From positions 89,506,301 through 89,570,300 of the forward strand of contig JAYESD010000005.1 of assembly GCA_036927565.1 (NCBI GenBank): a stretch of 64,000 bases of DNA, in the 5' to 3' direction. The stretch's first letter is position 1. Each line of letters starts with the position of its first letter. The DNA is from Tuctoria greenei (Eukaryota > Streptophyta > Magnoliopsida > Poales > Poaceae). The notes below the pieces were generated by a model that made no database searches, had not been told where the DNA came from, and saw nothing but the letters and a program-made list of their open reading frames with translations. Below are positions 47,105 through 57,721 of the stretch, piece by piece. The position numbers were made by a program, and so were the translations under genes.

Positions 47105-48238
47105 CTAAGTCTTGTACATCGTCTTTTGGGAGGGTTGGACCATCCCGATCCTGGAGCAAAGTTCAACGAACTTGAGCCTTCCAAGGGGCTTGGTGAGCAG
47201 GTCCGCAAGTTGGTCCTTGGTATTGATGTAGATCGCCTTGATGCTGCCTTCCTCCAAGCAGCCTCGGATGAAGTGGTACCTCACCCGGATGTGCTTGCTC
47301 CGTTCATGGAAAATGGGGTTCTTTGCCAGGGCCAGAGAAGACACGTTGTCCACCCTAAGTTCAACCGCTCCAGTGTCTCTGCCGAGGAGATCACCAAGCA
47401 GTCGAACGAGCCAGAGCACCTGAGTCGAAGCAGTGGAGGCCGCTATATACTCGGCCTCGCAACTGGACATGGCCACCACCTGCTGCTTGACCGACTGCCA
47501 ACTAACGAGGCACTCGCCGAAGAAGAAAAGGATCCCGCTCGTGCTCTTGCTGGTGTCGATGTTGCTGGCGTGGTCGCTGTCGCTGTACCCGATAAGGTGT
47601 GCCTCTCCCGGACACCTCGAGTAGTGGAGGCCGTGATCGAGAGTCCTCGCAACATAGCGGATGATCCTCTTCACAGCCTGTTGGTGCTCCGACGTCGGTC
47701 GCTGCAGGAACCGACTAACGTAGCCGACGAAGAATGCCAAGTCCGGCCGTGTGTGGGCGAGGTAGCGAAGGCTCCCCACAAGACGCCGGTACTGTGTAGC
47801 GTCCACCTCCTCCGCCGTGCCGTCGCGGCTCAACTTCAGCCTCTCCTCCATCAGAGTGAGGGTTGGATTGCAGTTTGTGAGCCCAGCTAGCTCAACAATG
47901 CGCCTGGCGTAGGCGGTCTGTCGAAGCGTGATCCCGGAGTCGGCCTGGTGCACCTCAATCCCTAGGTAGAAGGAGAGGGATCCCAGGTCACTCATCTGGA
48001 AGGTGGCTTTCATCTTTTCCTTGAACGCTGCCACCTCCGCATCCTTGGTGTCGGTGATCACCAAGTCGTTGACGTAGACACCCACCAATAGGGTGTTTCT
48101 TCCATTGCCCCGCCGGTAGATGGCCGCCTCGTGCGAGCATTGCCCGAAGCCCATCCTCTTGAGCGTGGAATCCAACTTGGCATTCCACGCCCGTGGTGCC
48201 TGTCGCAAGCCATAGAGGGCCTTGCGCAGGCGCAACAC
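47105..48238 (-). CDS. Copia A RT palm/connection and RNase H, 377-residue open frame
   Basis: Begins LRKALYGLRQAPRAWN, then LLVGVYVNDLVITD: the YVDD catalytic motif reads YVND, loss of one catalytic Asp. It continues with FYLGIEVHQ, YRRLVGSLRYLAHTRPDL, YSDSDHASNIDTSKSTSG, CEAEYIAASTAS and HIRVRYHFIRGCLE, with DLLTKPLGRLKFVEL at the end. Complete RNase H. Confidence 0.88.
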   Translation of the reverse strand: MLRLRKALYGLRQAPRAWNAKLDSTLKRMGFGQCSHEAAIYRRGNGRNTLLVGVYVNDLVITDTKDAEVAAFKEKMKATFQMSDLGSLSFYLGIEVHQADSGITLRQTAYARRIVELAGLTNCNPTLTLMEERLKLSRDGTAEEVDATQYRRLVGSLRYLAHTRPDLAFFVGYVSRFLQRPTSEHQQAVKRIIRYVARTLDHGLHYSRCPGEAHLIGYSDSDHASNIDTSKSTSGILFFFGECLVSWQSVKQQVVAMSSCEAEYIAASTASTQVLWLVRLLGDLLGRDTGAVELRVDNVSSLALAKNPIFHERSKHIRVRYHFIRGCLEEGSIKAIYINTKDQLADLLTKPLGRLKFVELCSRIGMVQPSQKTMYKT

Positions 48239-48282
48239 CTTGCCCTCCTTGCCAGGGAGCGCAAACCCCGGCGGCTGGTGTA

Positions 48283-48669
48283 CTAGACCTCCTCCTTCAA
48301 GTCGCCGTTGAGGAACGCCGACTTGACGTCCATGTGTTGGACACGCCAGCCTTCTTGGGCAGCCAGCGCAAGAAGGAGTCGCACGGATTCCATCTGTGCC
48401 ACAGGGGCAAAGGCATCGTCGAAGTCGATCCCCTCCTGCTGCACGAAGTCGCGTGCCACCAAGCGAGCCTTGTGCTTGACGATGGCACCGGCTTCATCCC
48501 TCTTCAGCTTGAACACCCACTTAAGGGTGATCGCACGGTGACCGCGAGGGAGGTCAGCAAGCTCCCAAGTGCAGTTCGTCTCAACCGCGTCCATCTCCGA
48601 CTGCATCGTGGCACGCCATGTCGTGTGTTTCTCGGCCTCCCAAAAGACCAAGGCTCGCCGTCGTCGCAC
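48283..48669 (-). pseudogene. Copia A RT N-terminal part
   Basis: Encodes ALKWVFKLKRDEAG-like KWVFKLKRDE, KARLVARDFVQQEGIDFDDAF and MDVKSAFLNGDLKEEV (catalytic Asp). A break at 48283 separates it from the next frame. Confidence 0.8.
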
Positions 48670-49079
48670 GCAAGGTGCAACTGCGCCTCCGGATCTTGAT
48701 CATCCAGGTCGTGAGGGGCCAGTCCCGGCACCGGCTGGTCGCCGAGAATGTTGTCCATCTTGCGATACTACAACTGCTCGCCGTCGTAGCACCCGTCGAG
48801 GCGCTCCTCATCGTGGGAGAGCAGAGTGACAAACTCCACTGGGTCGTGCTCGACACGAGCTGGCGACGGAGTGCACGTGGCCGGAGGAGTGGTCGTCGGT
48901 GCTGGAGTGCGTGGGGTCGCCTGCTGAGGTGGAGGTGGACGCTCGGGGGCTGGGGTAGACATGCTCGGTGGAGAAGAGTTGCCTACTCCCCCAGCTCCCT
49001 TGAAGTAGACGTAGTCGACGATGAAGTCGTCGTTCGTCGAGGTCGAACCGTCGTCCACCGCCTTGTCCCATGCCCATCC

Positions 49080-49901
49080 TCACCCTTCGTTGAACACAAC
49101 ATCGCGCGTCGTGCGCACACGCTGTGTCTCTGGGTCGAGAAAGTGGTAGGCCTTCGAGCCCTCCGCGTAGCCGATGAACACCCCGAGGGTGCTCCTGTCG
49201 TCAAGCTTGCCGATCTGGCCAAGCTCCTTGGCGAACGCGAGGCAGCCGAAGACCCGTAGGTGAGAGACCGCCGGCTTGCGCCCATACCAAGCCTCGTACG
49301 GCGTCCTGTCGTGGAGGGCCTTGGTGGGCGAACGGTTGAGGATGTAGACGGCGGTCACCATCGCCTCTCCCCAGAAGACAGCCGACATTCCCCTCTGCTT
49401 GAGGGGGGCCCGAGTCATCCCCACAACCGTCTGGTTGTGTCGCTCGACGACGCAGTTCTGCTGCAGACTGTAGGGCGCGGAGTAGTGGCGTTGAACACCC
49501 TCATCCGCGCAATACGACGCGAATTCAGCCGCCGTGAATTCGCCGCCGTTGTCGGTGCGCAGCACGCGCAGCTTGCGGCCGCACTCCGCCTCCGCAGTGG
49601 TCTGCGCACGCCTGATGGCGTTCGCAGCCTCTCCCTTGCTGCCAAGGACCACCACCCACATGTAGCAGGAGAGGTTGTCGACGAGCAGCAGGAAGTAGCG
49701 TCGTCCTCCTGGAGTAGCCGGTGTCACCGGGCCACACAAGTCCCTGTGAACGAGCTCGAGCCGCTCCTTGGCTCGAAAGCTCGACTGCTGGCGAAAAGGA
49801 AGTCGCCTCTGCTTTGTCACCGCGCAGACATCGCATAGCTGCACCACGTGGTCAAGGCATGGAATGTCTCGCACCATCTCCTTGGCACTGAGCTGCTTCA
49901 C
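49080..49901 (-). CDS. Copia A integrase core, 273-residue open frame
   Basis: Contains LCDVCAVTKQRR (end of the HHCC finger), LELVHRDLCGPVTP (first Asp), LRTDNGGEFTAAEF (second Asp), QQNCVVERHNQTV (catalytic Glu; Gly of QQNG changed to Cys), AVYILNRSPTKAL, and LRVFGCLAFAKE with VFIGYAEGSKAY. The DDE triad is intact; other strands' long frames here are shadows. Confidence 0.88.
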   Translation of the reverse strand: MKQLSAKEMVRDIPCLDHVVQLCDVCAVTKQRRLPFRQQSSFRAKERLELVHRDLCGPVTPATPGGRRYFLLLVDNLSCYMWVVVLGSKGEAANAIRRAQTTAEAECGRKLRVLRTDNGGEFTAAEFASYCADEGVQRHYSAPYSLQQNCVVERHNQTVVGMTRAPLKQRGMSAVFWGEAMVTAVYILNRSPTKALHDRTPYEAWYGRKPAVSHLRVFGCLAFAKELGQIGKLDDRSTLGVFIGYAEGSKAYHFLDPETQRVRTTRDVVFNEG

Positions 49902-50258
49902 GACCTTGAAGTGAAGGTGCCCAAAGCGCTCGTGCCACTGTCATGCCTCGTCCTCCCAACGAGTGGCAAGACAGACAGGTTGTGCTACCTGCACATGAAG
50001 GACATAGAGTCGATTGGTGCCTCTAGTTACCTTGGCAAGATGGCGACAATGGCAATCTCAAATCCTCATAACTCCGTCCTTAATCTCCACGCGCGAACCA
50101 CCCTCATCCAGCTGTCCCAAGCTGATGATTGAGTTTCTCAACGTGGGGATGTAGTAGACTCCGACGAGCAGCTTGTGCTCACCGGACTCGGCGATGAGGA
50201 TGACGGAGCCAACACCCTTGATCTCCACGCCGGAGGCGTCACCAAACTTGACGGAGCC

Positions 50259-51257
50259 TCAGACATTGGGATCAAGCTCGGCGAAGAACTCCCGTCGACC
50301 GGTCATGTGATGGGTGGCGCCGGTGTCGAGGCACCACCCGTCAGTCTTATCGTTGCTAGAGCCGTCGCCGAGGAAAGCGTGTGCTCTCGGCTCATCAAGA
50401 TGGAAGAGAGCCGCTGCGGTCGATGCCATGAGCAAAGCTGGCTCCTCCTCCACCTGTGCAATGTGGGCCTCCTCCTCCACTTGTGTGACGTGGGCCTGGC
50501 CACGTCGTGGCTGTCGACACTCCCTAGCCCAATGACCAAGCTTGCCACAGTTGTGGCAGGTGTCGTCTCGTGTCGTCTTGTGGTTGCCGGCAGCACTGCC
50601 CTGGACGCCTCCGCGGGCACGTCCTTGCGCCCCGGTCTGGGCACCTCCGCGCCCCTTGCGCGGCTTGCTGCGCTTGCGGCCGCCTGTCGAGGAAGAGAAC
50701 TCTCCCTTCTTCCGGTCACCCTGGCCAGCCTCCCACTGCTCGCGAGTGAGATGAAGCTTCCCGCCAATGGTGATAGGCCCCGAGAGAGGCTGTGGTTCGT
50801 CGCTGTCGACGACCTTGAGGCGACCTATCGCCTCTTCGATCGACATCGTGGAGAGGTCCAGCAGAGACTCGATCGAGCGAGCGATCTGCTTGTACTTCTC
50901 GAGGATGCAACGGAAGAGCTTCTCTGCAGCTCTCTCCTCGTCGTAGGTGTCGTCGCCGAACTGCTCCAACTTCTGCAACAAAGTGTTGAGACGGAGAGCA
51001 AAGTCATCGATGTCCTCACCTGGCTTAAAGACCAGGTTCTCCCACTCCTTGCGAAGCGCCTGCAGTGTGGTCTTGCGGGTGCGGTCGCTGCTGATGCGTG
51101 CCGCAACGATGGCACCCCAAGCCTCCTTAGCAGTCCGTTTCTTGGAAAGCGAGAATTGCATCTCGGGCGGGACTGCAGCAATGAGGGCATCCAGCGTCCG
51201 TCGATCCTCGTAGCAGTCGATGTCGCCGTACCAAACTGCTTCCCACATGTGTCGCAC
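50259..51257 (-). CDS. Copia A Gag and protease, 332-residue open frame
   Basis: Gag packages RNA and the protease matures it. MRHMWEAVWYGDID leads the UBN2 domain (AKEAWGAIVAARI, LRKEWENLVFKPGEDIDDFA), then a basic Gly/Arg region and the CCHC knuckle CHNCGKLGHWAREC. The protease site WCLDTGATHHMTG follows. The frame ends at a TGA near 50259, after which GAG-pre-integrase sequence is readable. Confidence 0.88.
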   Translation of the reverse strand: MRHMWEAVWYGDIDCYEDRRTLDALIAAVPPEMQFSLSKKRTAKEAWGAIVAARISSDRTRKTTLQALRKEWENLVFKPGEDIDDFALRLNTLLQKLEQFGDDTYDEERAAEKLFRCILEKYKQIARSIESLLDLSTMSIEEAIGRLKVVDSDEPQPLSGPITIGGKLHLTREQWEAGQGDRKKGEFSSSTGGRKRSKPRKGRGGAQTGAQGRARGGVQGSAAGNHKTTRDDTCHNCGKLGHWARECRQPRRGQAHVTQVEEEAHIAQVEEEPALLMASTAAALFHLDEPRAHAFLGDGSSNDKTDGWCLDTGATHHMTGRREFFAELDPNV

Positions 51258-51401
51258 CTAGAGTCGTACCCTCATCACCGTGGCCCACTTGACGTAGTTG
51301 GTCTTGGTTAGGGTAGGCCACCCACCGCCGAGACCGACGTCCCTGACAATGGTCTGGAACCCGTGGTGTCCATGATACCTATCCGGGGAGGGAGAACCGC
51401 G

Positions 51402-51806
51402 CTACCTGTAACGGCCGTGTTCTCTGTCGACTCCGCCGCTGCCGCCTGGAGCGCCACCGGCGCGTTCGCGCCGGTCTGGGGTGCGGCTGTCAAGCCCATG
51501 GGGACGCGCGGCTCCTCGATGCACCTCTTGTGCTCGCGCTGCTCCCCTCGCCAGCCTGAGCTCATCGTCGACGCCGCCATCGACAGAGCCGCTGGAGCTA
51601 CCGACGTGTAGAGCCTCCAGCTCTGCTGCCACCGCACGCGTTGCAGCTGCCGCCGCCGCCGCTGCTTCCACTTTCGCCCTCGCTGCTGCTAGTTCCGCCG
51701 CCGCCAACCTTGACACCAGTGCCGCCGTTGTCGCAGTCTCTGCCGCGGCGACCTCCGTCTGCCGCGCGCTCAAGGAAATCGAACGCTGACACTGTCCGTC
51801 GGACAT
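51402..51806 (-). pseudogene. Copia A Gag N-terminus, Ala-rich coiled coil
   Basis: Starts MSDGQCQRSISLSARQTEV and continues as an Ala/Glu-rich helix (AAAETATTAALVSRLAAAEL). A frame change near 51600 and another near 51300 separate it from the UBN2 part. ATG lies ~130 bases after the primer binding site, as expected for gag. Confidence 0.6.
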
Positions 51807-51939
51807 CGCGCACTAGTGGGGAGCTGGTGTGTGGGGAAGAGGGATGAGTTGGAGCAGCCAGTGTTCCTGCTACGAGTTGCGGACAGGGAGAGGCGCGGGA
51901 AGGAGATGAGCAAGAGATGTTTAGGCTACAGTATAGAGC

Positions 51940-51952
51940 GGCTCTGATACCA
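51940..51952 (-). promoter_or_regulatory. Primer binding site of copia A
   Basis: TGGTATCAGAGCC on the minus strand, two bases inside the 5' LTR end: initiator-tRNA-Met type. Confidence 0.9.
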
Positions 51953-51954
51953 AG

Positions 51955-52355
51955 TGTTAGTAGCTGAATTTTTACTCTCATTGAAGAGAGGATGACACGA
52001 GAGTTGGGGCAATTTTCTTGTCTATTCCTCACACAATGACATACCCTCTAAGGGGTTGGGGATACATATTTATAGCAGCCAAGGTGTTGCTGCCCTAGCT
52101 GCTCTAAAAGCAGTCCAAAATGCCATGTAAGCTGCTGTCCTAGAGATGCTAACAGCTGTCCTGAAAGCAGTAAAAGATGTTGCTGTCCTAAAGATACTAA
52201 CAGCTGTCCTAGATGTTGTCCTCTAGTCTAAGATGTTGTCCTCTAGTCTAAGAGGAGTACAACAAGGACCAAGGACTAAGGTACAACAAACTAAGGACAA
52301 GGGTACAAGTGACTAGGGAACCAAAGATCAAAGGACTACAAGACTTATTCCATCA
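51955..52355 (-). repeat. 5' LTR of copia A
   Basis: 401 bp; same ends as its partner with only scattered differences and a 2-bp deletion near 52005. Confidence 0.9.
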
Positions 52356-52694
52356 GCTATAACTGCACTAAAAAATTTTCTAGAGAACATCTAAAAGTTT
52401 GTCCCATGGAAGGCTTATGTTTACAACTTCATGACTACATAGCAACAGAAGAAGATAATGAAGAACCGGGAATATCACTTAATGCAGTTACTGGCATAAA
52501 GAGTTCAGAAACAGTGCAGTTGATGGTTACAATACGGAACAACATAATACAAGCACTGGTCGATTCAGGATCAACTCATTCATTTTTTTCCAAAGGAACA
52601 GCTGCAAAATTGAGACTGCAACCATTACAACGTCTTGGATTATAGGTCCGTGTTGCAAATGGAGATCAAGTGATGAGTCTGGGAGTCTGCAAGG
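52356..52694 (+). pseudogene. Ty3/gypsy gag end and protease, continued
   Basis: Resumes the knuckle begun at 46690 (NCTKKFSREHLKVC) and then reads CLQLHDYIA, an acidic linker and ALVDSGSTHSFFS, the gypsy aspartic protease site. A TAG at 52643 interrupts, then VRVANGDQVMSLGVCK runs up to the next insertion at 52694. Confidence 0.75.
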
Positions 52695-53076
52695 TGTTAG
52701 TAGCTGAATTTTTACTATGATTGAGGAGAGGATGACACTAGAGGGTTGGGGCAATTTTCTTGTCTATTCCTCACACAATACCATACCCTTCAAGGGGTTG
52801 AGGATACATTATTTATAGGCTGCTATCCAGCCAAGGTGCTGCTGCCCTAGCTGCTCTAAAAGCAATCCAAGATGCTATGCAAGCTGCTGTCCTAGAGATG
52901 CTAACAGCTGTCCTAAAAGCAGTCAAGATGTTGTTGTCCTAAAGATGCTAACAGCTGTCCTAAAAGCAGTCAAGATGTTGTTGCCCTAAAGATGCTAACT
53001 GTTGTCTTAAAAGCAGTCAAGATGCTAAGATAAAAAACTGCCCACAAAGACCAAGTACAAAGACTTATTCCCATCA
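52695..53076 (-). repeat. 3' LTR of copia B
   Basis: 382 bp, plus-strand start TGTTAGTAGCTG, end CCCATCA. An internal duplication of a GATGTTGTTGYCCTAAAGATGCTAA unit is visible at 52927-53000. Confidence 0.85.
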
Positions 53077-53114
53077 CTCTCCCTCTAAGTCTTGTGTGTC
53101 GTCTTGTGAGAAAT

Positions 53115-54310
53115 CTAGACAAGCCCGGCCTTGGAACAGAGCTCCAGGAACCTGATCCTCCCAAGAGACTTGGTGAGCAGGTCCGCAAGTTGATCCTTGG
53201 TGTTGATGTAGCTGGCCTTGATGCTCCCTTCCTCTAAGCAACCTCGGATGAAGTGGTACCTCACCCGGATATGCTTGCTCCGTTCATGGAAAACGGGATT
53301 CTTTGCCAGGGCCAAAGCAGACACGTTGTCCACCCTGGGTTCCACTGCTCCAGTGTCTCTGCCGAGTAGATCACCAAGTAGTCGAACAAGCCAGAGCGCC
53401 TGAGTCGACGCAGTGGAGGCCTCTATGTACTCGGCCTCGCAGCTGGACATGGCAACCACCTGCTGCTTGATCGACTGCCAGCTAATGAGGCACTTGCCGG
53501 AGAAGAAAAGGATCCCGCTCGTGCTCTTACTAGTGTCGATGTCGCCGACGTGGTCGTTGTCGCTGTACCTGACAAGGTGTGCCTCCCCAGGACACCTCGG
53601 GTAGTAGAGGTTGTGATCGAGTCCCCGCAACATAGCGGATGATCCTCTTCACAGCGTGCTGGTGCTCCGTCGTCGGTTGCTGCAAGAACCGACTAACGTA
53701 GCCGACGGAGAATGTCAAGTCCGGCCGTGTGTGGGCGAGGTAGCGAAGGCTCCCCACAAGACGTCGGTACTGTATAGCATCCACCTCCTCCGCCGTGTTG
53801 TCACGGCTCAGCTTCAGCCTCTCCTCCATCGAAGTGAGAGCTGAGTTGCAGTTTGTGAGCCCAGCTAGCTCAACAATGCGCTTGGCGTAAGCGGTCTGTC
53901 GAAGCGTGATGCCGGAGTCAGCCTGGTGCACCTCAATCCCTAGGTAGGAGAGGAATCTCAGGTCACTCATCTGGAAGGTGGCTTTCATCTCTTCCTTGAA
54001 CGTTGCCACCTCCGCATCCTTGGTGCCGGTGATCACCAAGTCGTCGACGTAGACACCCACCAGTAGGGTGTTTCCTCCATGACCCCGCCGGTAGATGGCT
54101 GCCTCGTGGTGGGCATTGCCCGAAGCCCATCCTCTTAAGCGTGGAATCCAACTTGGCATTCCACGCCCGTGGTGCCTGCCGCAAGCCATAGAAGGTCTTG
54201 CGCAGACGCAACACCTTGCCCTCCTTGTCGTGGAGCGCAAACCCCGGTGGCTGGTGTATGTAGACCTCCTCCTTCAAGTCACCGTTGAGAAACGCCGACT
54301 TGACGTCCAT
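53115..54310 (-). pseudogene. Copia B RT C-terminal half and RNase H
   Basis: Frames 53963-54310, 53530-54240 and 53115-53633 give MDVKSAFLNGDLKEEV, LLVGVYVDDLVITG (YVDD intact), LGIEVHQADSG, DIDTSKSTSGILFFSGK, CEAEYIEASTAS and HIRVRYHFIRGCLE. Frame changes near 54110 and 53600 break it. Confidence 0.82.
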
Positions 54311-54331
54311 GTGATGGACACGCCATCCTTC

Positions 54332-55324
54332 TTAGGTAGCCAGCGCAAGGAGTCGCACGGATTTCATCTGTGCCACGGTGGCAAAGGCATCGTCGAAGTC
54401 GATCCCCTCCTGCTGCACGAAGTCGCATGCCACCAAGCGAGCCTTGTGCTTGACGATGGCGTCGGCTTCATCCCTCTTCAGCTTGAACACCCACTTAAGG
54501 GTGATCGCACGATGACCGCGAGGGAGGTCAGCAAGCTCCCAAGTGTGGTTCGTCTCAACCGCGTCCATCTCCGACTGCATCACGGCACGCCATGCTGCGT
54601 GTTTCTCGGCCTCCGCGAAAGATTGAGGCTCGTCGTCGTCGCACGCAAGGTGCAACTGGGCCTCTGGATCTTGATCATCCAGGTCATGAGGGGCCAGTCC
54701 CAGCATCGGCTGGTCGTCGAGAATGTTCTCCATCTTGTGATACCACAATTGCTCGCCGTCGTAGCACCCGTCGAGGCGCTCCTCGTCGTGGGAGAGCGGA
54801 GTGACAAACTCCAGTGGGTCGTGCTCGACACAGGCTGGCGACGGATTGGACGTGCCCGGAGGGGTGGCCATCGGTGCTGGAGTGTGTGGGGTCGCCGACA
54901 GAGGTGGAGGTGGACGCTCGGGGGCTGGGGTAGACACGCTCGGTGGAGAAGAGTTGCCTACTCCCCCAGCTCCATTGAACTGGACGTAGTCGACGATGAA
55001 GTCGTCGTTCGTCGAGGTCGAACCGTCGTCCACCGCCTTGTCCCATGTCCATCCTCGCCCTTCGTTGAACACAACGCCGCACGTCGTGCGCACACGCTGT
55101 GTCTCTGGGTCGAGACTGTGGTAGGCCTTCGAGCCCTCTACGTAGCTGATGAACACCCCGGGGTTGCTCCTGTCGTCGAGCTTGCTGATCTGGCCAAGCT
55201 CCTTGGCGAACGCGAGGCAGCCGAAGACCCGTAGGTGAGAGACCGCCGGCTTGCGCCCATACCAAGCCTCGTGCGGCGTCCTGCCGTGGAGGGCCTTGGT
55301 GGGCGAACGGTTGAGGATGTAGAC
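54332..55324 (-). pseudogene. Copia B integrase C-terminus, linker and RT start
   Basis: The frame 54332-55156 runs from FISYVEGSKAYHSLDPETQRV through a Pro/Ser-rich linker (STPAPERPPPPLSAT) to ITLKWVFKLKRDE and EGIDFDDAF. Upstream to 55324 the integrase end (LRVFGCLAFAKE, EAWYGRK) is readable. Cut at 55325-55329 by element C. Confidence 0.8.
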
Positions 55325-55329
55325 GGCGG

Positions 55330-55732
55330 TGATGGAATAAGTCTTGTAGTCCTTTGGTCTTTGGTCCCCTAGTCCCTTGTACCCTTGTCCTTAGTTTGTT
55401 GTACCTTAGTCCTTGGTCTTTGGTCCTTGTTGTACTCATCTTAGACTAGAGGACAACATCTTCGACTGCTTTTAGAGCAGCTGGGACAATAGCATATTGA
55501 CTGCTTTTAGGACAGTTGTTAGCATCTTTAGGACAACACCTTGCATGACATCTTGGACTAACAAGAAGGCATATCCTTGGCTGGTTGGCTGCCCTTGGGC
55601 TGCTATAACTATAAATATGTAGCCTCAACTTCTTGGGTTGGCATGGCATTGTGTGAGGAATAGGCAAGAAAATTGCCCCAACTCACTAGTGTCATCCTCT
55701 CTTCAAGGAGAGTAAAAATTCAGCTACTAACA
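55330..55732 (+). repeat. 5' LTR of copia C
   Basis: 403 bp, TGATGGAATAAG to GCTACTAACA. Contains repeated CTTTGGTCTTTGGTCC words and TATAAATATGTAG near 55611. Confidence 0.88.
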
Positions 55733-55852
55733 CTTGGTATGAGAGCCGTTCTATCATGTAGCCTAAACATCTCTTGCTCATCTCCTTCCCGCGCCTCTCC
55801 CTGTCCGCAACCGGTAGCAGGAACATCTGCCGCCCTAGCTCATCCTTTTCCC

Positions 55853-56931
55853 CAGCAGTCGAGCTTTCGAGCCAAGGAGCGGCTCGAGCTCGTTCACGGG
55901 GACTTGTGTGGCCCGGTGACACCGGCTACCAGGAGGACAATGCTACTTCCTGCTGCTCGTCGGCGACCTCTCCCGCTACATGTGGGTGGTGGTCCTTGGC
56001 AGCTAGGGAGAGGCTGCGAATGCCATCAGGCGTGCGCAAGCCACTGCGGAGGCGGAGTGCGGCCGCAAGCTGCGCGTGCTGCGCACCGACAACGGCGGCT
56101 GAATTCGCGTCGCATTGCACGGATGAGGGTACTCAGCGCCACTACTTCACACTCTACAGCCCGCAGCAGAACGGCGTTGTCAAGCGGCGCAACCAGACGG
56201 TTGTGGGGATGACTCAGGCCCTCCTCAAGCAGAGGGGAATGTCGGCTTTCTTCTGGGGAGAGGCGGTGGTGACCGTCGTTTACATCCTCAACCGTTCGCC
56301 CACCAAGGCCCTCCACGGCAGGACGCCGTACGAGGCTTGGTATGGGCGCAAGCGGGCGGTCTCTCACCTACGAGTCTTCGGCTGTCTCGCGTTCGTCAAG
56401 GAGCTTGGCCAGATCGGCAAGCTCGACGACAGGAGCACCCCCGGGGTGTTCATCGGCTACGCGGAGGGCTCGAAGGCGTACCGCATTCTCGACCCAGAGA
56501 CACAGCGTGTGCGCACGACGCGCGACGTTGTGTTCAACGAAGGGCGAGGATGGGCATGGGACAAGGCGGTGGACGACGGTTCGACCTCGACGAACAACGA
56601 CTTTATTGTCGACTACGTCTACTTCAAGGGAGTTGGGGGAGTAGGCGGCTCTTCTTCACCGAGCGTGTCTACCCCAGCCCCCGAGCGTCCACCTCCACCT
56701 CAGCCGGCGACCCCACGCACTCCAACACCGACGGCCACCCCTCCGGCCACGTTCACTCCGTCGCTAGCTCGTGTCGAGCACGACCCAGTGGAGTTTGTCA
56801 CTCCGCTCTCCCACGACGAGGAGCGCCTCGACGGGTGCTACGACGGCGAGCAGTTGTGGTATCGCAAGATGGAGAACATTCTCGGCGGCCAGCTGGTGCC
56901 GGGACTGACCCCTCATGACCTGGATGATTAA
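55853..56931 (+). pseudogene. Copia C integrase
   Basis: Starts inside integrase (FRAKERLELVHGDLCGPVTP) and, over frame changes near 55930 and 56095, continues with QQNGVVKRRNQTV, AFFWGEAVVTVVYILNRS, RVFGCLAFVKE and VFIGYAEGSKAY. The catalytic Glu of the usual VVERRN is Lys here, so the integrase is catalytically dead besides being interrupted. Ends at a TAA near 56930. Confidence 0.82.
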
Positions 56932-57021
56932 GATCTGGAGGCGCAGTTGCACCTTGCGTGCGACGACGGCGAGCCTCGGTCTTTCATGGAGGCCGAGAAA
57001 CACGCGGCATAGCGTGTCGCG

Positions 57022-57721
57022 ATGCAGTCGGAGATGGATGCAGTTGAGACAAACCGCACTTGGGAGCTTGCTGACCTCCCTCGCGGTCACCGTGCGATCA
57101 CACTTAAGTGGGTGTTCAAGCTGAAGAGGGATGAAGTCGGCGCCATCATCAAGCACAAGGCTCGCTTGGTGGTACGCCGCTTCGTGCAGCAGGAGGGGAT
57201 CGACTTCGACGATGCCTTGCCCTCGTGGAACGGATGGAATCCGTGCAACACCTTCTTGCGCTGGCTGCCCAAGAAGGCTGGCGTGTCCAGCACATGGACG
57301 TCAAGTCGGCGTTCCTTAACGGAGACTTTTGAAGGAGGTGGTCTACGTACACCAGCCGCCAGGATTTGCACTCCCTGGCAAGGAGGGCAAGGTGTTGCGC
57401 CTGCGCAAGGCCCTCTATGGCTTGCGGCAGGCACCACGGGTGTGGAATGCCAAGTTGGATTCCACGCTCAAGAGGATGGGCTTCGGACAATGCCCGCACG
57501 AGGCGGCCATCTACCGGAAGGGCAATGGAGGAGACACCATACTGGTGGGTGTCTATGTCGATGACTTGGTGATCACCGGCAGCAAGGTGGCGGAGGTGGC
57601 AGCGTTCAATGAAGAGATGAAAGCCACCTTCCAGATGAGTGACCTGAGATCCCTCTCCTTCTACCTAGGGATTGAGGTGCACCAGGCCGACTCCGGGATC
57701 AAGCTTCGACAGACCGCCTAG
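57022..57721 (+). pseudogene. Copia C reverse transcriptase
   Basis: Frame 57022-57564 begins with ETNRTWELADLPRG and KWVFKLKRDEVG; a shift near 57215 leads to the 57329-57721 frame with LRKALYGLRQAPRVWN and ILVGVYVDDLVITG (YVDD intact). A TAG at 57719 interrupts after IKLRQTA. Confidence 0.8.

Larger units (their letters stand above)
46695..52355 (-). mobile_element. Full-length Ty1/copia element A, 5661 bp, GCTAT duplication
   Basis: GCTAT is at 46690-46694 and 52356-52360. LTRs: 46695-47096 (402 bp) and 51955-52355 (401 bp), highly similar. Polypurine tract (minus-strand AGGGGGAGAA) at about 47097-47110. Primer binding site TGGTATCAGAGCC on the minus strand at 51940-51952. Order on the minus strand: Gag, protease, integrase, RT, RNase H. 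Several stops and shifts break pol. Two further copies of this family are nested to the right. Confidence 0.93.

Noticed and set aside
50175..51311. Plus-strand 378-residue frame opposite copia A Gag
   Set aside because: The minus-strand frame has UBN2, a CCHC knuckle and the protease motif; the plus frame is its antisense shadow.
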